A DNA stretch of 64,000 nt from Pseudanabaena sp. M53BS1SP1A06MG (GCA_020404105.1 JADBWH010000015.1:33785-97784); one strand, 5' to 3'. Counted from the first letter of the stretch, positions 33,613 to 44,039 are shown. A program made the numbers and translations. Notes: generated by a model from the letters alone, not told the origin.

Positions 33613-34634
33613 AGCATCGCACCAATTAGCCCCACTTCAGGATTTAGCACAATGTGAATGGGAATATCATCTAATACAGAACTAACTCTCCCCTTACCCT
33701 TGAGAATCCTCAGAAATGAGCCTTCCTGAAGTAAGGGTAATATTTTTGGGGCAATGCCACCTGCAATGTATAGACCGCCATTAGGAATTAACTTTAATGC
33801 AAAATTCCCAACCTCAGTAGCATAGGCTTCCTCAAACATTTGCATTGTCTTTGTAGCAAGGTAATCACAATGAGGATCGCTATTGATTCTGTAATTAGCT
33901 AAGGCGGCATTAGCGATCGCGGCGGCGGCTCCCGACTCCACATCTCCATTTTCCCATTGACGCACTTTTTCGGCAATTTCTAGAGATTCAGTTGCAGCTT
34001 GGCGATCGCGCAAAAATTGATAAATTGCTACAATCCCCATTCCTGAAACTACCCGTTCTACAGATACGCGATCGTGACGTTTTTGCAAATACTTTAATAA
34101 CTCAATTTCTAGCTCATTCCTCGGTGCAAAATCCGTATGTCCTCCCTCTGTAGCATAAACCTGATAATGATCGCCATTCCATCCTAAATATGCCTCACCC
34201 AATCCTGTTCCTGCACCAATTACCCCTATTGGCGCTCGTTCTAACACATTCCCGTCTTGTAAAGTATACAAGTCATGAGGTTGCAATCCTAAAACCCCAT
34301 AACCAACCGCTACAAAATCATTAATCAAGCTGACCTTGGGAATATTAAATTCCATAGCAAGGCGATCGCTATCAAACGCCCAACCTAAATTTGTCAATTG
34401 TGATCGACGATCACGCACAGGTCCAGCAATGCCCAAACAAGCCACCGATAAAGTTGGCAAATCACCTAAATGCTGGTTTGCCTGAGCAAGAAATTCACAT
34501 AAAACATCGGAGAAACTAGCATAGTTAGTGCTAGCAAAACGTTGCTCATATAGCGATCGCCATGCTGTCCCCTCAGGTTCTGCTAGACGCAAAAGTGTCT
34601 TAGTGCCACCAATATCACCCGCCAAAACTATTGT
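33594..34634 (-). CDS. glk: Glucokinase
   Basis: 346 residues from the ATG at 34634, 19 nt after the stop of the upstream HEAT gene; a longer frame to 34679 would overlap that gene and lacks family similarity. ROK-unrelated bacterial glucokinase type: VLAGDIGGTKTLLRL phosphate loop, LINDFVAVGYGV with the catalytic Asp, GAGTGLGEAYLG adenosine region, EGGHTDFAPRN with the glucose-binding Glu/His, and GGIAPKILP. Phosphorylates glucose to glucose 6-phosphate. Probably co-transcribed with the HEAT gene. Confidence 0.94.
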   Translation of the reverse strand, partial: TIVLAGDIGGTKTLLRLAEPEGTAWRSLYEQRFASTNYASFSDVLCEFLAQANQHLGDLPTLSVACLGIAGPVRDRRSQLTNLGWAFDSDRLAMEFNIPKVSLINDFVAVGYGVLGLQPHDLYTLQDGNVLERAPIGVIGAGTGLGEAYLGWNGDHYQVYATEGGHTDFAPRNELEIELLKYLQKRHDRVSVERVVSGMGIVAIYQFLRDRQAATESLEIAEKVRQWENGDVESGAAAAIANAALANYRINSDPHCDYLATKTMQMFEEAYATEVGNFALKLIPNGGLYIAGGIAPKILPLLQEGSFLRILKGKGRVSSVLDDIPIHIVLNPEVGLIGAMLYGASL

Positions 34635-34653
34635 CATGATCTTGATATCGCTA

Positions 34654-35337
34654 TTACTTATTGGTCTCAAATGTATCAAGCGCGTATCTTGCGGCAGTTA
34701 CCACTTGAGGATGGGGATCTTTAACGAGATAGTTTAAAGCGGACAAACTCTTATCACATTTGAGATGACCTAGAGCCTCAGCTAAACGTTGTCTAGTTAA
34801 CCAATCATCGGATTGGGCAAACTTTAAGATCTTATCTACACAACGTAAATCGCCGACCTCTCCCAAAGCCGAGATCGCCGCTTGATGCAACATCGTTTCT
34901 TCACTGTCCAAGGCTTGCATTAGGGCATCGTAAGCACGGATATCACCTAAATTCCCTAAAGAGACTGCCGCACTAAACCGCACAAGCCATTCCGTATCTT
35001 CATAGAAAGCTCTGAGTAATGGTTCAACCGCACGATTGTCTTGTAAATAGCCCAAGGCTCCCGCCGCATCGGCACGAATCCCATAATCATCCTCTGTTTC
35101 AAGAATTTTTGATAATACAGGAAAACAATCTTCTGTATGCTTTAGTCCTAGTGCAAATATAGCCATTGAGCGAATTTGCAAGTTATCGTCATCAATTACT
35201 TTTAAGATTAAAGGCACAGCATCCTCAGGAGATAAATCGCGGAGAGATACTAAAGCACGGAGGCGATCACGAGAATTTTCGCTCTCTAATTGCTGGGCGA
35301 TATTTTTTAAATTTAAGTTCTGATTAGTAGAGGTCAT
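34654..35337 (-). CDS. HEAT-repeat protein
   Basis: 227 residues composed of five to six HEAT/PBS-lyase-type repeats of about 31 residues (LRALVSLRDLSPEDAVPLILKVI; IRSMAIFALGLKHTEDCFPVL; IRADAAGALGYLQDNRAVEPLL; VRFSAAVSLGNLGDIRAYDALM; HQAAISALGEVGDLRCVDKIL; TRQRLAEALGHLKCDKSLSAL). Such all-helical solenoids bind proteins, and in cyanobacteria include phycobilin-lyase relatives, but catalytic residues of a lyase cannot be claimed here. Lies directly before glk and probably shares its transcript. Confidence 0.85.
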   Translation of the reverse strand: MTSTNQNLNLKNIAQQLESENSRDRLRALVSLRDLSPEDAVPLILKVIDDDNLQIRSMAIFALGLKHTEDCFPVLSKILETEDDYGIRADAAGALGYLQDNRAVEPLLRAFYEDTEWLVRFSAAVSLGNLGDIRAYDALMQALDSEETMLHQAAISALGEVGDLRCVDKILKFAQSDDWLTRQRLAEALGHLKCDKSLSALNYLVKDPHPQVVTAARYALDTFETNK

Positions 35338-35616
35338 AAAAACAAGTATAAAAAGTATTTTGACTGTTAATTTAAATGAATTTTAGGAAATGCCCCAACT
35401 GGATGACTAAACATCAAATGATTGTATGCTAGGATACTAATGATGTTATACATATGTAGGTAACTTATCAGTATCCGTTACTATGAAAGAGTAATTTGAA
35501 CAAATCTACTCCCATAGGTTGACCTGATATTTAATCAGATGTCGGTCTTACATCATTCCAACGGAATACATACGAAAAGCATCAACCCAAAAATTTACTC
35601 TCGTGAGGAGTGGAAA

Positions 35617-37254
35617 ATGAAAAAAGTATCTTTGAATTTGGCTGGTAGCCTTGGCTTGCTAAGTGTTATTGGCGCAGTAGCCGCAAGTCCAACATTTGCT
35701 GAAACTACAGCTGTTTCGCAAATTAACCAAGCCATGAGCAATGATCCCGTTGCTCAAAACGTAACTTCTGTATCTCAGCTTAGCGATGTCAAGCCTACTG
35801 ATTGGGCTTTTACTGCGTTGCAATCCTTGGTAGAGCGCTACGGTTGTATCGCTGGCTATCCTGATCGCACTTTCCGTGGTAAGCAAGCAACTAGCCGCTA
35901 TGAGTTTGCTGCTGGTTTAAATGCTTGTTTAGACAAAATTAACGAAATTATTTCCGCAGGTCTGGCTGACAAGGTTAGCAAAGAAGACCTCGCCACTTTG
36001 CAAAAGCTTCAAGAAGAGTTTGCAGCTGAACTAGCAACCCTTCGCGGTCGTGTCGATGCTCTTGATGCCAAAGTCACCAAACTTGAAGCTCAACAGTTCT
36101 CCACGACCACCAAGCTGACTGGTGAAGCAATTATGGCTGTCACTGGTGCAAGTGGTAATGCAGTTGCTCCTACAAGTACTAATGTTTTTGTGACTAGCCG
36201 TGTTCGTCTCAACCTCAACACTAGCTTTACAGGTAGCGACTTGTTACTCACAAGACTAGAAGTTGGTAATGGGGCAGGTGGTAATATTCCTGGAACATTT
36301 GGTGCTTTGTCAGGTGCTCAAGCTAACACTGGTACAACTGTTGGTGGTCCTAACTCTAGTAACATTGGATTCGCAACATATGGTCAAGATTATGCTAACT
36401 TAGCTTCTACATTTACCCTTGCCAAACTTCGCTATGACTTTAATGTTGGCGATCAACTTCGTGTATCTTTAGGGCCTGTCCTCCATGCTTACGATCATAT
36501 TGACGTAAACTCCTATGCCAATAACGAAGCTTACGACTTTAGTTCTACTTTCTTCATCAATAATCCTCTCCACATTTTAGTCAATGGACAAACTGGTGGA
36601 GCAGGCGCTGCATTTGATTGGAATATCGCCAAGAGCGCTTTCAGTCTCCGTGGGCTTTATCTAGCTGCGTATGGTAATACTCCAGCCGCAAGTAATGGCA
36701 TTAACCGTGGTTTATTTGGTGACACTTATCAAGCAACTGCTGAACTAGAGTTTGCACCTAAAAATTCTGAGGGTGAAAAGCCTTTCGCAATTAAGTTGCT
36801 TTACACCAATGGTGCAGTAAACAACACCAATATTAATACTGGTGGTGTAAACGTTGAGTGGAAGTTTGCTAAGGGTGCAGCGTTATTTGGTCGCTATGGA
36901 TTTGGTAGCCTAGATAATCGTGGTCTTGCTATCAATTCAGTAAACACATTTACCAACGGATTTACCAATGCCAATAATCTAGCAGCAACTAGCTTAAGTC
37001 CTCAAACTTGGATGTTTGGCTTTGCTTTCCCAGACCTATTTAAGGAAGGTGCTTTGGCAGGTATTGCTGTTGGTCAGCCTTTCATTGAAAGCAATGTTGG
37101 CAACGCAACTCAAACCAACTTGGAATTGTTCTATAACTTCCCAGTATCGAACAATATTCGTATTACTCCTGACATTCAGTTTATCTTTAATCCTAACAAC
37201 GTATCTGGAAGCACCATTTTCGTTGGTACTTTGAGAACTGTATTCTCGTTCTAA
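35617..37254 (+). CDS. SLH-domain outer-membrane porin (SomA/OprB-like)
   Basis: 545 residues from the ATG at 35617, which follows GAGGAGTGGAAA and opens a good signal peptide (MKKVSLNLAGSLGLLSVIGA ... TFA). Residues about 50-105 are one S-layer homology domain (LSDVKPTDWAFTALQSLVER, GCIAGYPDRTFRGKQATSRY) that ties the porin to the cell wall; about 115-165 is a coiled coil (ELATLRGRVDALDAKVTKLE); the rest is a beta-barrel ending in TLRTVFSF with the terminal Phe. This is the major porin type of cyanobacterial outer membranes. A 280-nt upstream region and a strong terminator suggest high expression of a single gene. Confidence 0.93.
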   Translation: MKKVSLNLAGSLGLLSVIGAVAASPTFAETTAVSQINQAMSNDPVAQNVTSVSQLSDVKPTDWAFTALQSLVERYGCIAGYPDRTFRGKQATSRYEFAAGLNACLDKINEIISAGLADKVSKEDLATLQKLQEEFAAELATLRGRVDALDAKVTKLEAQQFSTTTKLTGEAIMAVTGASGNAVAPTSTNVFVTSRVRLNLNTSFTGSDLLLTRLEVGNGAGGNIPGTFGALSGAQANTGTTVGGPNSSNIGFATYGQDYANLASTFTLAKLRYDFNVGDQLRVSLGPVLHAYDHIDVNSYANNEAYDFSSTFFINNPLHILVNGQTGGAGAAFDWNIAKSAFSLRGLYLAAYGNTPAASNGINRGLFGDTYQATAELEFAPKNSEGEKPFAIKLLYTNGAVNNTNINTGGVNVEWKFAKGAALFGRYGFGSLDNRGLAINSVNTFTNGFTNANNLAATSLSPQTWMFGFAFPDLFKEGALAGIAVGQPFIESNVGNATQTNLELFYNFPVSNNIRITPDIQFIFNPNNVSGSTIFVGTLRTVFSF

Positions 37255-37257
37255 TCT

Positions 37258-37285
37258 AAAAAGGGACGCAAAGTGTCCCTTTTTA
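37258..37285 (+). terminator. Terminator of the porin gene
   Basis: AAAAAGGGACGC-AAA-GTGTCCCTTTTT, 4 nt after the stop. A second hairpin, GGGGTAGTG-CATAT-CACTACCCC at 37293-37315, follows and may serve the converging minus-strand gene. Confidence 0.9.
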
Positions 37286-37328
37286 ATTTATAGGGGTAGT
37301 GCATATCACTACCCCTATTTTCATTTGA

Positions 37329-37745
37329 TTATCTGATCCCAATTAGAGTCTTTGCCATTGGGAAATAAGTTGCCCATACTTTGGGATCAGGACGACTTAC
37401 CCACTCATTTCGCGAAACAATCAGTTGCAAAATAATAGCGGCTTGATCTTGGTATGGGTCTTGAGCAGTCACTTTTACAGATACATCAGATACAAGGATT
37501 TCACGATCAAAGGCGCGTTGGGCAGCCGATCGCGCAAGTATCTCAGCCTTACGAGTCATCACCTCGAAACCTTCATCTTGATTAACGAGCATCCGAATAT
37601 CGACCTCACGCCTTTCAGCCACAGCACTGCTAGCGATCGCCATCGTTGACAAAGTGGCGATCGCAGAAACCAGCAACTGGTTAGTAACTCGATGCAAGTG
37701 CTTTAACATAGGAAAAATCGGAGAAACATGCGAGTTGTTTTTCAT
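37329..37745 (-). CDS. Exported hypothetical protein
   Basis: 138 residues from the ATG at 37745. A signal peptide is clear (QLLVSAIATLSTMAIASSAVAE, cleavage after AVA near residue 46). The mature part (about 92 residues) has a regular alpha/beta look: EVDIRMLVNQDEGFEVMTRKAE, ARSAAQRAFDREILVSDVSV and AAIILQLIVSRNEWVSRPDP. Not recognised; likely a cyanobacterial periplasmic protein of unknown role. Converges with the porin gene. Confidence 0.65.
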   Translation of the reverse strand: MKNNSHVSPIFPMLKHLHRVTNQLLVSAIATLSTMAIASSAVAERREVDIRMLVNQDEGFEVMTRKAEILARSAAQRAFDREILVSDVSVKVTAQDPYQDQAAIILQLIVSRNEWVSRPDPKVWATYFPMAKTLIGIR

Positions 37746-37890
37746 AGTTATCTTCGCCAGAAACTCACAAAAGAGTTTAAAGAAAAATCGCCAAGATATT
37801 AGCAAAAAATTGGGAAAGATGTGTGCTATTGTCTGCTAACAAATTTGGCTTTAAAGTTTAGCTCATTAAGGAGGTCATCTAGGGGGCGTT

Positions 37891-40800
37891 ATGTCAAAAG
37901 TTCTGATTAGTAACTTGATCGATGAAATTAATACTTTGCTGAGCCGTCCTGTAGGATCAGTATCTAGAAAGGCAACTTCAGATACAATTCATCTAAGGGA
38001 TCAGCTCAAGCAATTGCGATCGCATCTTGAGGGTCTAAACGATGACTCACAGCTAGAGAACTTAGACAAACAATGCCAAGCATTGTTCACACGCCTGCAA
38101 AATAGCCATATAGATATTGATAGCCCCACATCTAACCCTCAATCGACTAGAACAGATAAACTAGAGATATCACCAGCCCTATTAGTCAGCCCAGTAGTTA
38201 GCAACTCATTTGGTGCTGAATCTGACTTGATACAGGAGACTAGCACAATGACGGATGGTACGCCTGAATCCAATTCATTTGTCAGTGATCGCATGATTGC
38301 CGCACTCCAGCAAGCAATTCAACAGACATTACAGCAGGTAGTCAAAGAATCTGTGCAGATGTCTGTGCAGCAAGTTGTTAGCCAAACTTTTGCTGTAGAA
38401 CGCGCCCTCATGGTGGGTGAAATTTCGGCAAGTATAAATAAACTAGTGGAATCGCATCAGCGATCGCAAATAAGTCAGGAATTAATAACCTTAAATCAGC
38501 AAAAGCAAAAGTTAAGCGCAGAAATTTTGCAGTTAGAATCTGATCGGGCAGCTTGGATGCAAAAGTTTCAAGAATTTCAAGCATCACAGCAGGAATCATT
38601 AGATCATTCTTTGCGATCGGTAAAGACCTACTTACAAGATCAAATTCGCGATCAAATTACCGATACAGTCCAACAAACCGTAACAGGAACAGTTAACCAA
38701 ACCGTAGCCCAAACCATTCAAGAAACTCTACAGGATAATTTAGGTAGCTTACCCTCTGCTGCAAAACCAGACCTTGATTCCCAGCGCGAACAAGAATTTG
38801 CCAATAAAGTACAAGAACAAACTGATCGCTTTTTACTGCATCTAGATCAAATGTTTAGCTCTACCTTTCGATCGCTAGAGCAGGATATCCAAGAATATCA
38901 AAACTCCATCGAATCCAAACTTGGTCACATTGAGACTTTAGAGCAAAAAGGTGAAGCATTAATTAATGCCTTAGTTGATCGGATTAACCAACAGCGAGAA
39001 AATCCAGTTGAGCAGATTATAACAAAGACCGTATTGCCTGAATTACCAGATGATATTCCATCCCAGTACCTAGAAACTGCTGTCGAAGATGTTGATGAAA
39101 ATCTGATTAATGCCTTGCTAGCTGGTAATGAGTTTGGAGAACCAATTGTTGAGCCAGTTGAAGCTCAAATTGTTGAAGTATCTCCTCTGGATATAGTTCT
39201 TTCTCAAGACGAAGCATCTCATGAAGATATTCATCCTGAAATTAGCAATATAGAACCTAATGCTTCTATATTGACACAAGAAACTGCCACTGAAAACGAG
39301 ATAGCAATTGATAAAAGCATTAATATTCCCGATGACAGTGATTCAGATATCAAGGAAATCGAGGTTATTTTAGGTGCATCCTCCGATGCTTTATTCGAGG
39401 TTCCAGAAACCAATCAAATATCTGAATCTAAATTTTTCGATGATGCTGCTCTAGAAATCAATCCCGACTTTGATGTGGAAGCTGAGACCCAATTTGCAGA
39501 ATTTAATCAACTGGACAATAGGGAAATAACAATTGATGAAATTGATTTGCAAGCATTAAATAGATCATCATTAGCTAGTGAATTGGAACAAGAAATTGAT
39601 CAACCTGCTGAACTTTCGCAATGGCTAGATGAGTCCAGCGATCGCTCTAGTTCGGTGACAAACATCACCGAAGTTTCTGCTGATCAGGATTTATTATCTT
39701 GGCTAGGCGATGATGCTCTTGACATGGCAAAATTGGCAACTCAGCCATCTATGGCTACCAATCCTATCGCAGACTTGACAATCCTAAACAATAGCGCAGT
39801 CTCATCTCTAGATAGTCAAGGTATCCCCCATGAGATTCCAGAACTTGACATGCTAAATCAGAGTTTCAGCAATGAACCTGATCAGTTTTTGCAGAACCCC
39901 TTCAGTGACCAAGTATCTGACTCCGAAGAATCTTTAATATTATTAACTAGTAAAACTGCCAGAAAGGTTGATTTTCCTGAATGGGAGAATTCCTTATTTA
40001 ATGAGCTAAGTTCGGATCTAGAGCGTCTTAATGCAGATTTAGGTGCTGATCCAACTGTTAAAAATAGTATAGATCAATTTATTCGGAATACTCCGTATTC
40101 AGTAACGAACTTGGATGCTGACAAGTCAAATGCATATCGCACAATTATTGAAGTCTCTGCTAAAACATCTCTATCACACACACAGCATTCATTAACTGAC
40201 ATGTCGGACACTCCTGACATACCAAACACCTTTGATAATCCCGATGATTTATTTGCTTCTAAAGCCTTAAGCAACAATCTCGAGGATCTGCCATTTAACC
40301 AACTCAGTGAGAAGACAGAAATTGTTGTTGAAAATGAATTGCAGTCATCTCCTTTTGGTAATGACTCTAGCGAAATTCCTGAGATTTTTGAGGATTCTGA
40401 AACTCTATTTTCTGAGACCTCGGAAGAAAACCCATCTCAAGTAGAAAAAATCTCTGCAAATGATAAAGACATTGATGCCATTTTTGCTGACATAATTGCC
40501 GAAACTGCTGCAAAGTACGCTCCACTACATCCATTTAAGTCCAATGACGAGCTTGACACCTTGTTTCAGGAAGTTGGACAGATCAGTCAACCTGAATCAT
40601 CAGATAATTTTCAAACTGAGAATGATGTTGCTAAGGGAACCCAAGGATTTGGGAATGGCAATGGAGATGAATTGGATGAAAGTGGAGTTGATAGGATTTT
40701 ATTTGGCTTCGATCCTACTGCTGAAATAGAAGATATATTTATTAATCAATTTGAGCGCTCAGATATCGCATCTAGCACTAAGCCTCCTATCAATAAAGAT

Positions 40801-43221
40801 GATGCAATTATTAAAAAGCTAAATGAAACTGATACGGTCACGCAAAAGCAACAGGATGATGATTATGTTGGGATAGATGTTGTTCCTGTCTCCATGCAGG
40901 GAGCATTCGGCTTTGCTGAGACTATTGAGCCTGTTGAAGAACTCAATACAATTTTGCAAAGTTTTGCGGGGACAAAAACCTCTGATTTTATGGCTTCTTC
41001 GGAAGAAACTAACTTTGCAGTAATCGAAGATATACCAACAGTTTTAGAAAACCCAACTGGTAATTTGACCCTAGATGATGAGTGGAGCGCTGCCTTAGAG
41101 GCTTTGGAAGCAAAGTTAAACCAACCGATCACGCATGAGCGTAGTTCTGCGGTTGGAGAACTATCCGCCGATGAGTTTTTTGCATCTCTCGAAAATAACA
41201 AGCTCAACTTATTTGCCAATGCGAGTGATACATCTCCGTTATATCCTGACTGGGAGTCAACATCATCTAAAGGAGTAAGTTTAGAAGATTTAGTCATTGA
41301 TATTGGGCGAGAATCAGATGACTTATTACTCAATGAGTTTGCGGATACACAAGATCAGGTCAGTGAAAATGATTGGGAAAGTCTCCTTCACGATTTAAAT
41401 ACTGTTAATTTTCGGGAGCCTTTGCTAGATGATCGCCGCGAACAGTTGGGACTATCATTAGTAGCACCGATTATGGATAGCCTTGACAATGTTTTAGATA
41501 TTGATTCATTAGTCTTAGAATCCCGCAGTGCGGCTCTAGTCCCCCCACCAGAAGAAAAAGAAATCTATAGCCTAGATGATACTTGGATTCTTGGGATAGA
41601 TTTTGGTAGCACTGCGCTGCGTACTAGCTTACTGAATGCCAATACAGGGAGGGTTTATACTATATGTTTAGATGATGGAGATGAGCTTCCCTGTCGGCTA
41701 GTCTGGACTGAAGATCATAGTCTGGATGATCCGATAACCAAAGATATTCGGGTGCTTCCTAAGAAATCTCAGATATCGGATTTAGAGAATGGGGAAGTGG
41801 CAATTGCCCATTTTAAGCAGTTCTTGAAATTAGGATTACCCTATCGTGGAGTCAGTACTTGGCAGCCGATTATTCAATGGGCAGATCATCATCAGACAAA
41901 TTTACGTTGGTTGATTGCTGCTCTCAAGAATCTGATTGAACAAACTCAAAACCGAGCTAATCATCCTAAACTCCCTGATCTTGGCTTGATTTTATTAAAG
42001 CTCAGGGGTGTGGTATTTGGTTATCCTGCAAATTGGTCAGATACTTATGTACTCAATGTCCGCGAAGCAATTCTTAAATCAGGACTAGTTGCACAAGCAG
42101 AGCAGGTAATGGCTGTCGATCAGGCGATCGCACCAGTCCTAGCTTTAATCCATGAGCAGAAAATTGCCCAAGAAATTACGCTCCTCATTGATGCAGGGGC
42201 TGTGACAACCAGTTTATGTTTAATCAAAGGCAGTCCAGATCGCAAAACTAGCGATCGCTCCAAATTCCATATCCGCAGTCTAGACTATGCAGGTAATAGC
42301 CTGAGCCAAGATATTATCGTGCAGTTGTTCTATCCCCACTGGCAATTAATCACTAATCCCAATCGACATCTTTGCAAATTTGATCATCTCACTTTGCCAG
42401 AAGTCGGCACAGATTACCCACAGCAAAGGATTGCTCTACAACAGTACTTATTAACTTCTCATGTGGGTCAGCAGATGCTGGAACTAGCTGATCGGGTTAA
42501 AGCTGCCTTCGGGCAAGATCTTAGTGTTGATAGTTGGCATGAGGATTTGCTGGGGCAACCGATTGTTGTATTTCGCCGTGAATTGGAAAATTTGATTTTG
42601 CAACCATTCATCCAACGACTTAATCGTGAACTCAACGCAATTATTAGCAACGCAGGTATTTTAGGCGAAGATGTGCGTCAAGTGTTGCTCCTTGGTAATA
42701 CCATGCAGAGTCCCTCGCTATCCCGTTGGTTATCCCAAAAACTGCCTAATGCCCAGATCGATTACTTGGGGGTATCGATTGTTGCTAATGGTTTAGCCGT
42801 AGCTCCACTCTATGCCAATTTACTAGATGTGGCGCGTCAGCAATATTCCGATTATTTCCTACTACAAGAGATTTGCCGACTCAACCTTACCCAGTCAATC
42901 AATCCTAACCAATTGCTGAAGCAGTTGCAAATGCGGGGTGTCAATATTAAAGCTTGCCGCGATCGCATTCTCAGCATTTTGCAGGGTGATTTGCCAGCAG
43001 GAATTTTCCCTTGGCAAGAGCCTGAGCATGGAGCTGTGTTAGAAGATCCAACCCTTAGCAGTGAGCTGTTCTCAGGTAGATTGTTTGAGCTAGAAACCGA
43101 TGGGACTTATGAACCGAATGTAACTAAGTTCCAACAGTTACGGGTCTATTTGCAAGCGATTATTGGCAATATGAGTCAAACTCTCAATGAGCCATTAGTA
43201 TTTCCTGAAGTTAAAATCTAA
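37891..43221 (+). CDS. Giant protein: coiled coil, acidic disordered region and C-terminal Hsp70/actin-like ATPase domain
   Basis: 1776 residues. About 1-360: helical and Gln-rich with coiled-coil stretches (QQAIQQTLQQVVKESVQ, TVQQTVTGTVNQTVAQTIQ). About 365-1225: acidic Asp/Glu/Ser-rich, probably disordered. About 1230-1640: actin/Hsp70 ATPase fold with phosphate-1 WILGIDFGSTALRTSLLN, phosphate-2 ITLLIDAGAVTTSLCLI and adenosine motif VLLLGNTMQSPSLSRWL; RGVVFGYPANWSD and AVDQAIAPVLALI match the Hsp70 subdomain links. There is no Hsp70 substrate-binding domain; about 1645-1776 are helical. GGAGG precedes the start. It may be a scaffold with an ATP-driven head; I know no assigned function. A shared terminator ends it against cobI. 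Confidence 0.85.
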   Translation: MSKVLISNLIDEINTLLSRPVGSVSRKATSDTIHLRDQLKQLRSHLEGLNDDSQLENLDKQCQALFTRLQNSHIDIDSPTSNPQSTRTDKLEISPALLVSPVVSNSFGAESDLIQETSTMTDGTPESNSFVSDRMIAALQQAIQQTLQQVVKESVQMSVQQVVSQTFAVERALMVGEISASINKLVESHQRSQISQELITLNQQKQKLSAEILQLESDRAAWMQKFQEFQASQQESLDHSLRSVKTYLQDQIRDQITDTVQQTVTGTVNQTVAQTIQETLQDNLGSLPSAAKPDLDSQREQEFANKVQEQTDRFLLHLDQMFSSTFRSLEQDIQEYQNSIESKLGHIETLEQKGEALINALVDRINQQRENPVEQIITKTVLPELPDDIPSQYLETAVEDVDENLINALLAGNEFGEPIVEPVEAQIVEVSPLDIVLSQDEASHEDIHPEISNIEPNASILTQETATENEIAIDKSINIPDDSDSDIKEIEVILGASSDALFEVPETNQISESKFFDDAALEINPDFDVEAETQFAEFNQLDNREITIDEIDLQALNRSSLASELEQEIDQPAELSQWLDESSDRSSSVTNITEVSADQDLLSWLGDDALDMAKLATQPSMATNPIADLTILNNSAVSSLDSQGIPHEIPELDMLNQSFSNEPDQFLQNPFSDQVSDSEESLILLTSKTARKVDFPEWENSLFNELSSDLERLNADLGADPTVKNSIDQFIRNTPYSVTNLDADKSNAYRTIIEVSAKTSLSHTQHSLTDMSDTPDIPNTFDNPDDLFASKALSNNLEDLPFNQLSEKTEIVVENELQSSPFGNDSSEIPEIFEDSETLFSETSEENPSQVEKISANDKDIDAIFADIIAETAAKYAPLHPFKSNDELDTLFQEVGQISQPESSDNFQTENDVAKGTQGFGNGNGDELDESGVDRILFGFDPTAEIEDIFINQFERSDIASSTKPPINKDDAIIKKLNETDTVTQKQQDDDYVGIDVVPVSMQGAFGFAETIEPVEELNTILQSFAGTKTSDFMASSEETNFAVIEDIPTVLENPTGNLTLDDEWSAALEALEAKLNQPITHERSSAVGELSADEFFASLENNKLNLFANASDTSPLYPDWESTSSKGVSLEDLVIDIGRESDDLLLNEFADTQDQVSENDWESLLHDLNTVNFREPLLDDRREQLGLSLVAPIMDSLDNVLDIDSLVLESRSAALVPPPEEKEIYSLDDTWILGIDFGSTALRTSLLNANTGRVYTICLDDGDELPCRLVWTEDHSLDDPITKDIRVLPKKSQISDLENGEVAIAHFKQFLKLGLPYRGVSTWQPIIQWADHHQTNLRWLIAALKNLIEQTQNRANHPKLPDLGLILLKLRGVVFGYPANWSDTYVLNVREAILKSGLVAQAEQVMAVDQAIAPVLALIHEQKIAQEITLLIDAGAVTTSLCLIKGSPDRKTSDRSKFHIRSLDYAGNSLSQDIIVQLFYPHWQLITNPNRHLCKFDHLTLPEVGTDYPQQRIALQQYLLTSHVGQQMLELADRVKAAFGQDLSVDSWHEDLLGQPIVVFRRELENLILQPFIQRLNRELNAIISNAGILGEDVRQVLLLGNTMQSPSLSRWLSQKLPNAQIDYLGVSIVANGLAVAPLYANLLDVARQQYSDYFLLQEICRLNLTQSINPNQLLKQLQMRGVNIKACRDRILSILQGDLPAGIFPWQEPEHGAVLEDPTLSSELFSGRLFELETDGTYEPNVTKFQQLRVYLQAIIGNMSQTLNEPLVFPEVKI

Positions 43222-43249
43222 AAAAGTGGTTGCTACTACCCACTTTTTT
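43220..43249. terminator. Bidirectional terminator between the giant gene and cobI
   Basis: AAAAAAGTGG ... CCACTTTTTT-type stem around TTGCTACTAC; it overlaps the stop codon of the giant gene on one side and that of cobI on the other. Confidence 0.85.
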
Positions 43250-43970
43250 ACTGAGGATTAGTTTGGCTGGGAATCATCACGATCGCCCAATAGGGAACCT
43301 GATCGGGATTAACTTCAGCGATCGGCTTAATAACTTGATTTGGTAAAGTAGCACGTTCGATATACAAAGCCCGTTCAAAGAGATTTAATTCTTGCAAAAT
43401 CGTTTTGATTTTGGCGAAATGTCTACCTAGTTTAATAATTACGGCTGCATCGACAACAGCGAGGCGATCACGCAAAATTTCCGCTTCCAAAGTCGCAGGC
43501 ATAATGCTCAAAACATCATTACGGAAAGTGAGCGGCGCACCCAGCATGGCGGCACTAGCAAACGTAGAAGATATTCCAGGGATGACCTCAGTATGAAAGC
43601 GATCGGCAAGCCTTTTGAAAATATACATAAAGGAACCGTAAAGCATGGGATCACCCTCACAAAGCACAGCAACATCACGCCCCGCCTCTAAATGCTCAGC
43701 AATTTTCTCTGCGCCAATGTCGTAATAGGGTTGTGAAGATCTTTCGACGCTAAAAGGAAGCGGCATCGGCACTTCAATCTGGTCAGGACGGATGAAATCA
43801 GCAACGATCGCCCTTGCAAAAACCTTACCGCTTTCCATAGTCGGATAGGCAATTACGGGAACTGAGGTTAAAATGCGATGTGCTTTGATCGTCAATAGCT
43901 CTGGATCGCCTGGTCCAATTCCCAGTCCATATAAATTTCCTTTTGATTTTATGTCGATTATATTTTCCAT
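43248..43970 (-). CDS. cobI: Precorrin-2 C20-methyltransferase
   Basis: 240 residues of the SAM-dependent tetrapyrrole methylase family: LYGLGIGPGDPELLTIKAH at the start, AVLCEGDPMLYGSFMYIF as the GDPxxYG loop, and EVIPGISSTFASAAMLGAPL. These signatures with the length point to CobI/CbiL, which adds the C20 methyl group in cobalamin synthesis. It is last in a minus-strand group with cobH, cobG, cobW and the hupE-type transporter, about 70 nt after cobH. Confidence 0.94.
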   Translation of the reverse strand: MENIIDIKSKGNLYGLGIGPGDPELLTIKAHRILTSVPVIAYPTMESGKVFARAIVADFIRPDQIEVPMPLPFSVERSSQPYYDIGAEKIAEHLEAGRDVAVLCEGDPMLYGSFMYIFKRLADRFHTEVIPGISSTFASAAMLGAPLTFRNDVLSIMPATLEAEILRDRLAVVDAAVIIKLGRHFAKIKTILQELNLFERALYIERATLPNQVIKPIAEVNPDQVPYWAIVMIPSQTNPQ

Positions 43971-44039
43971 TAAATTTTTCTTAGTAATCTGAAAATTAAT
44001 GTAGGCGGAGCAAGGCGCTGTCTAAATTAATTTTGGGGT

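Noticed and set aside
40863..41333. Minus-strand frame of 156 residues inside the giant gene
   Set aside because: Produced by the biased Asp/Glu/Ser codons of the plus strand.
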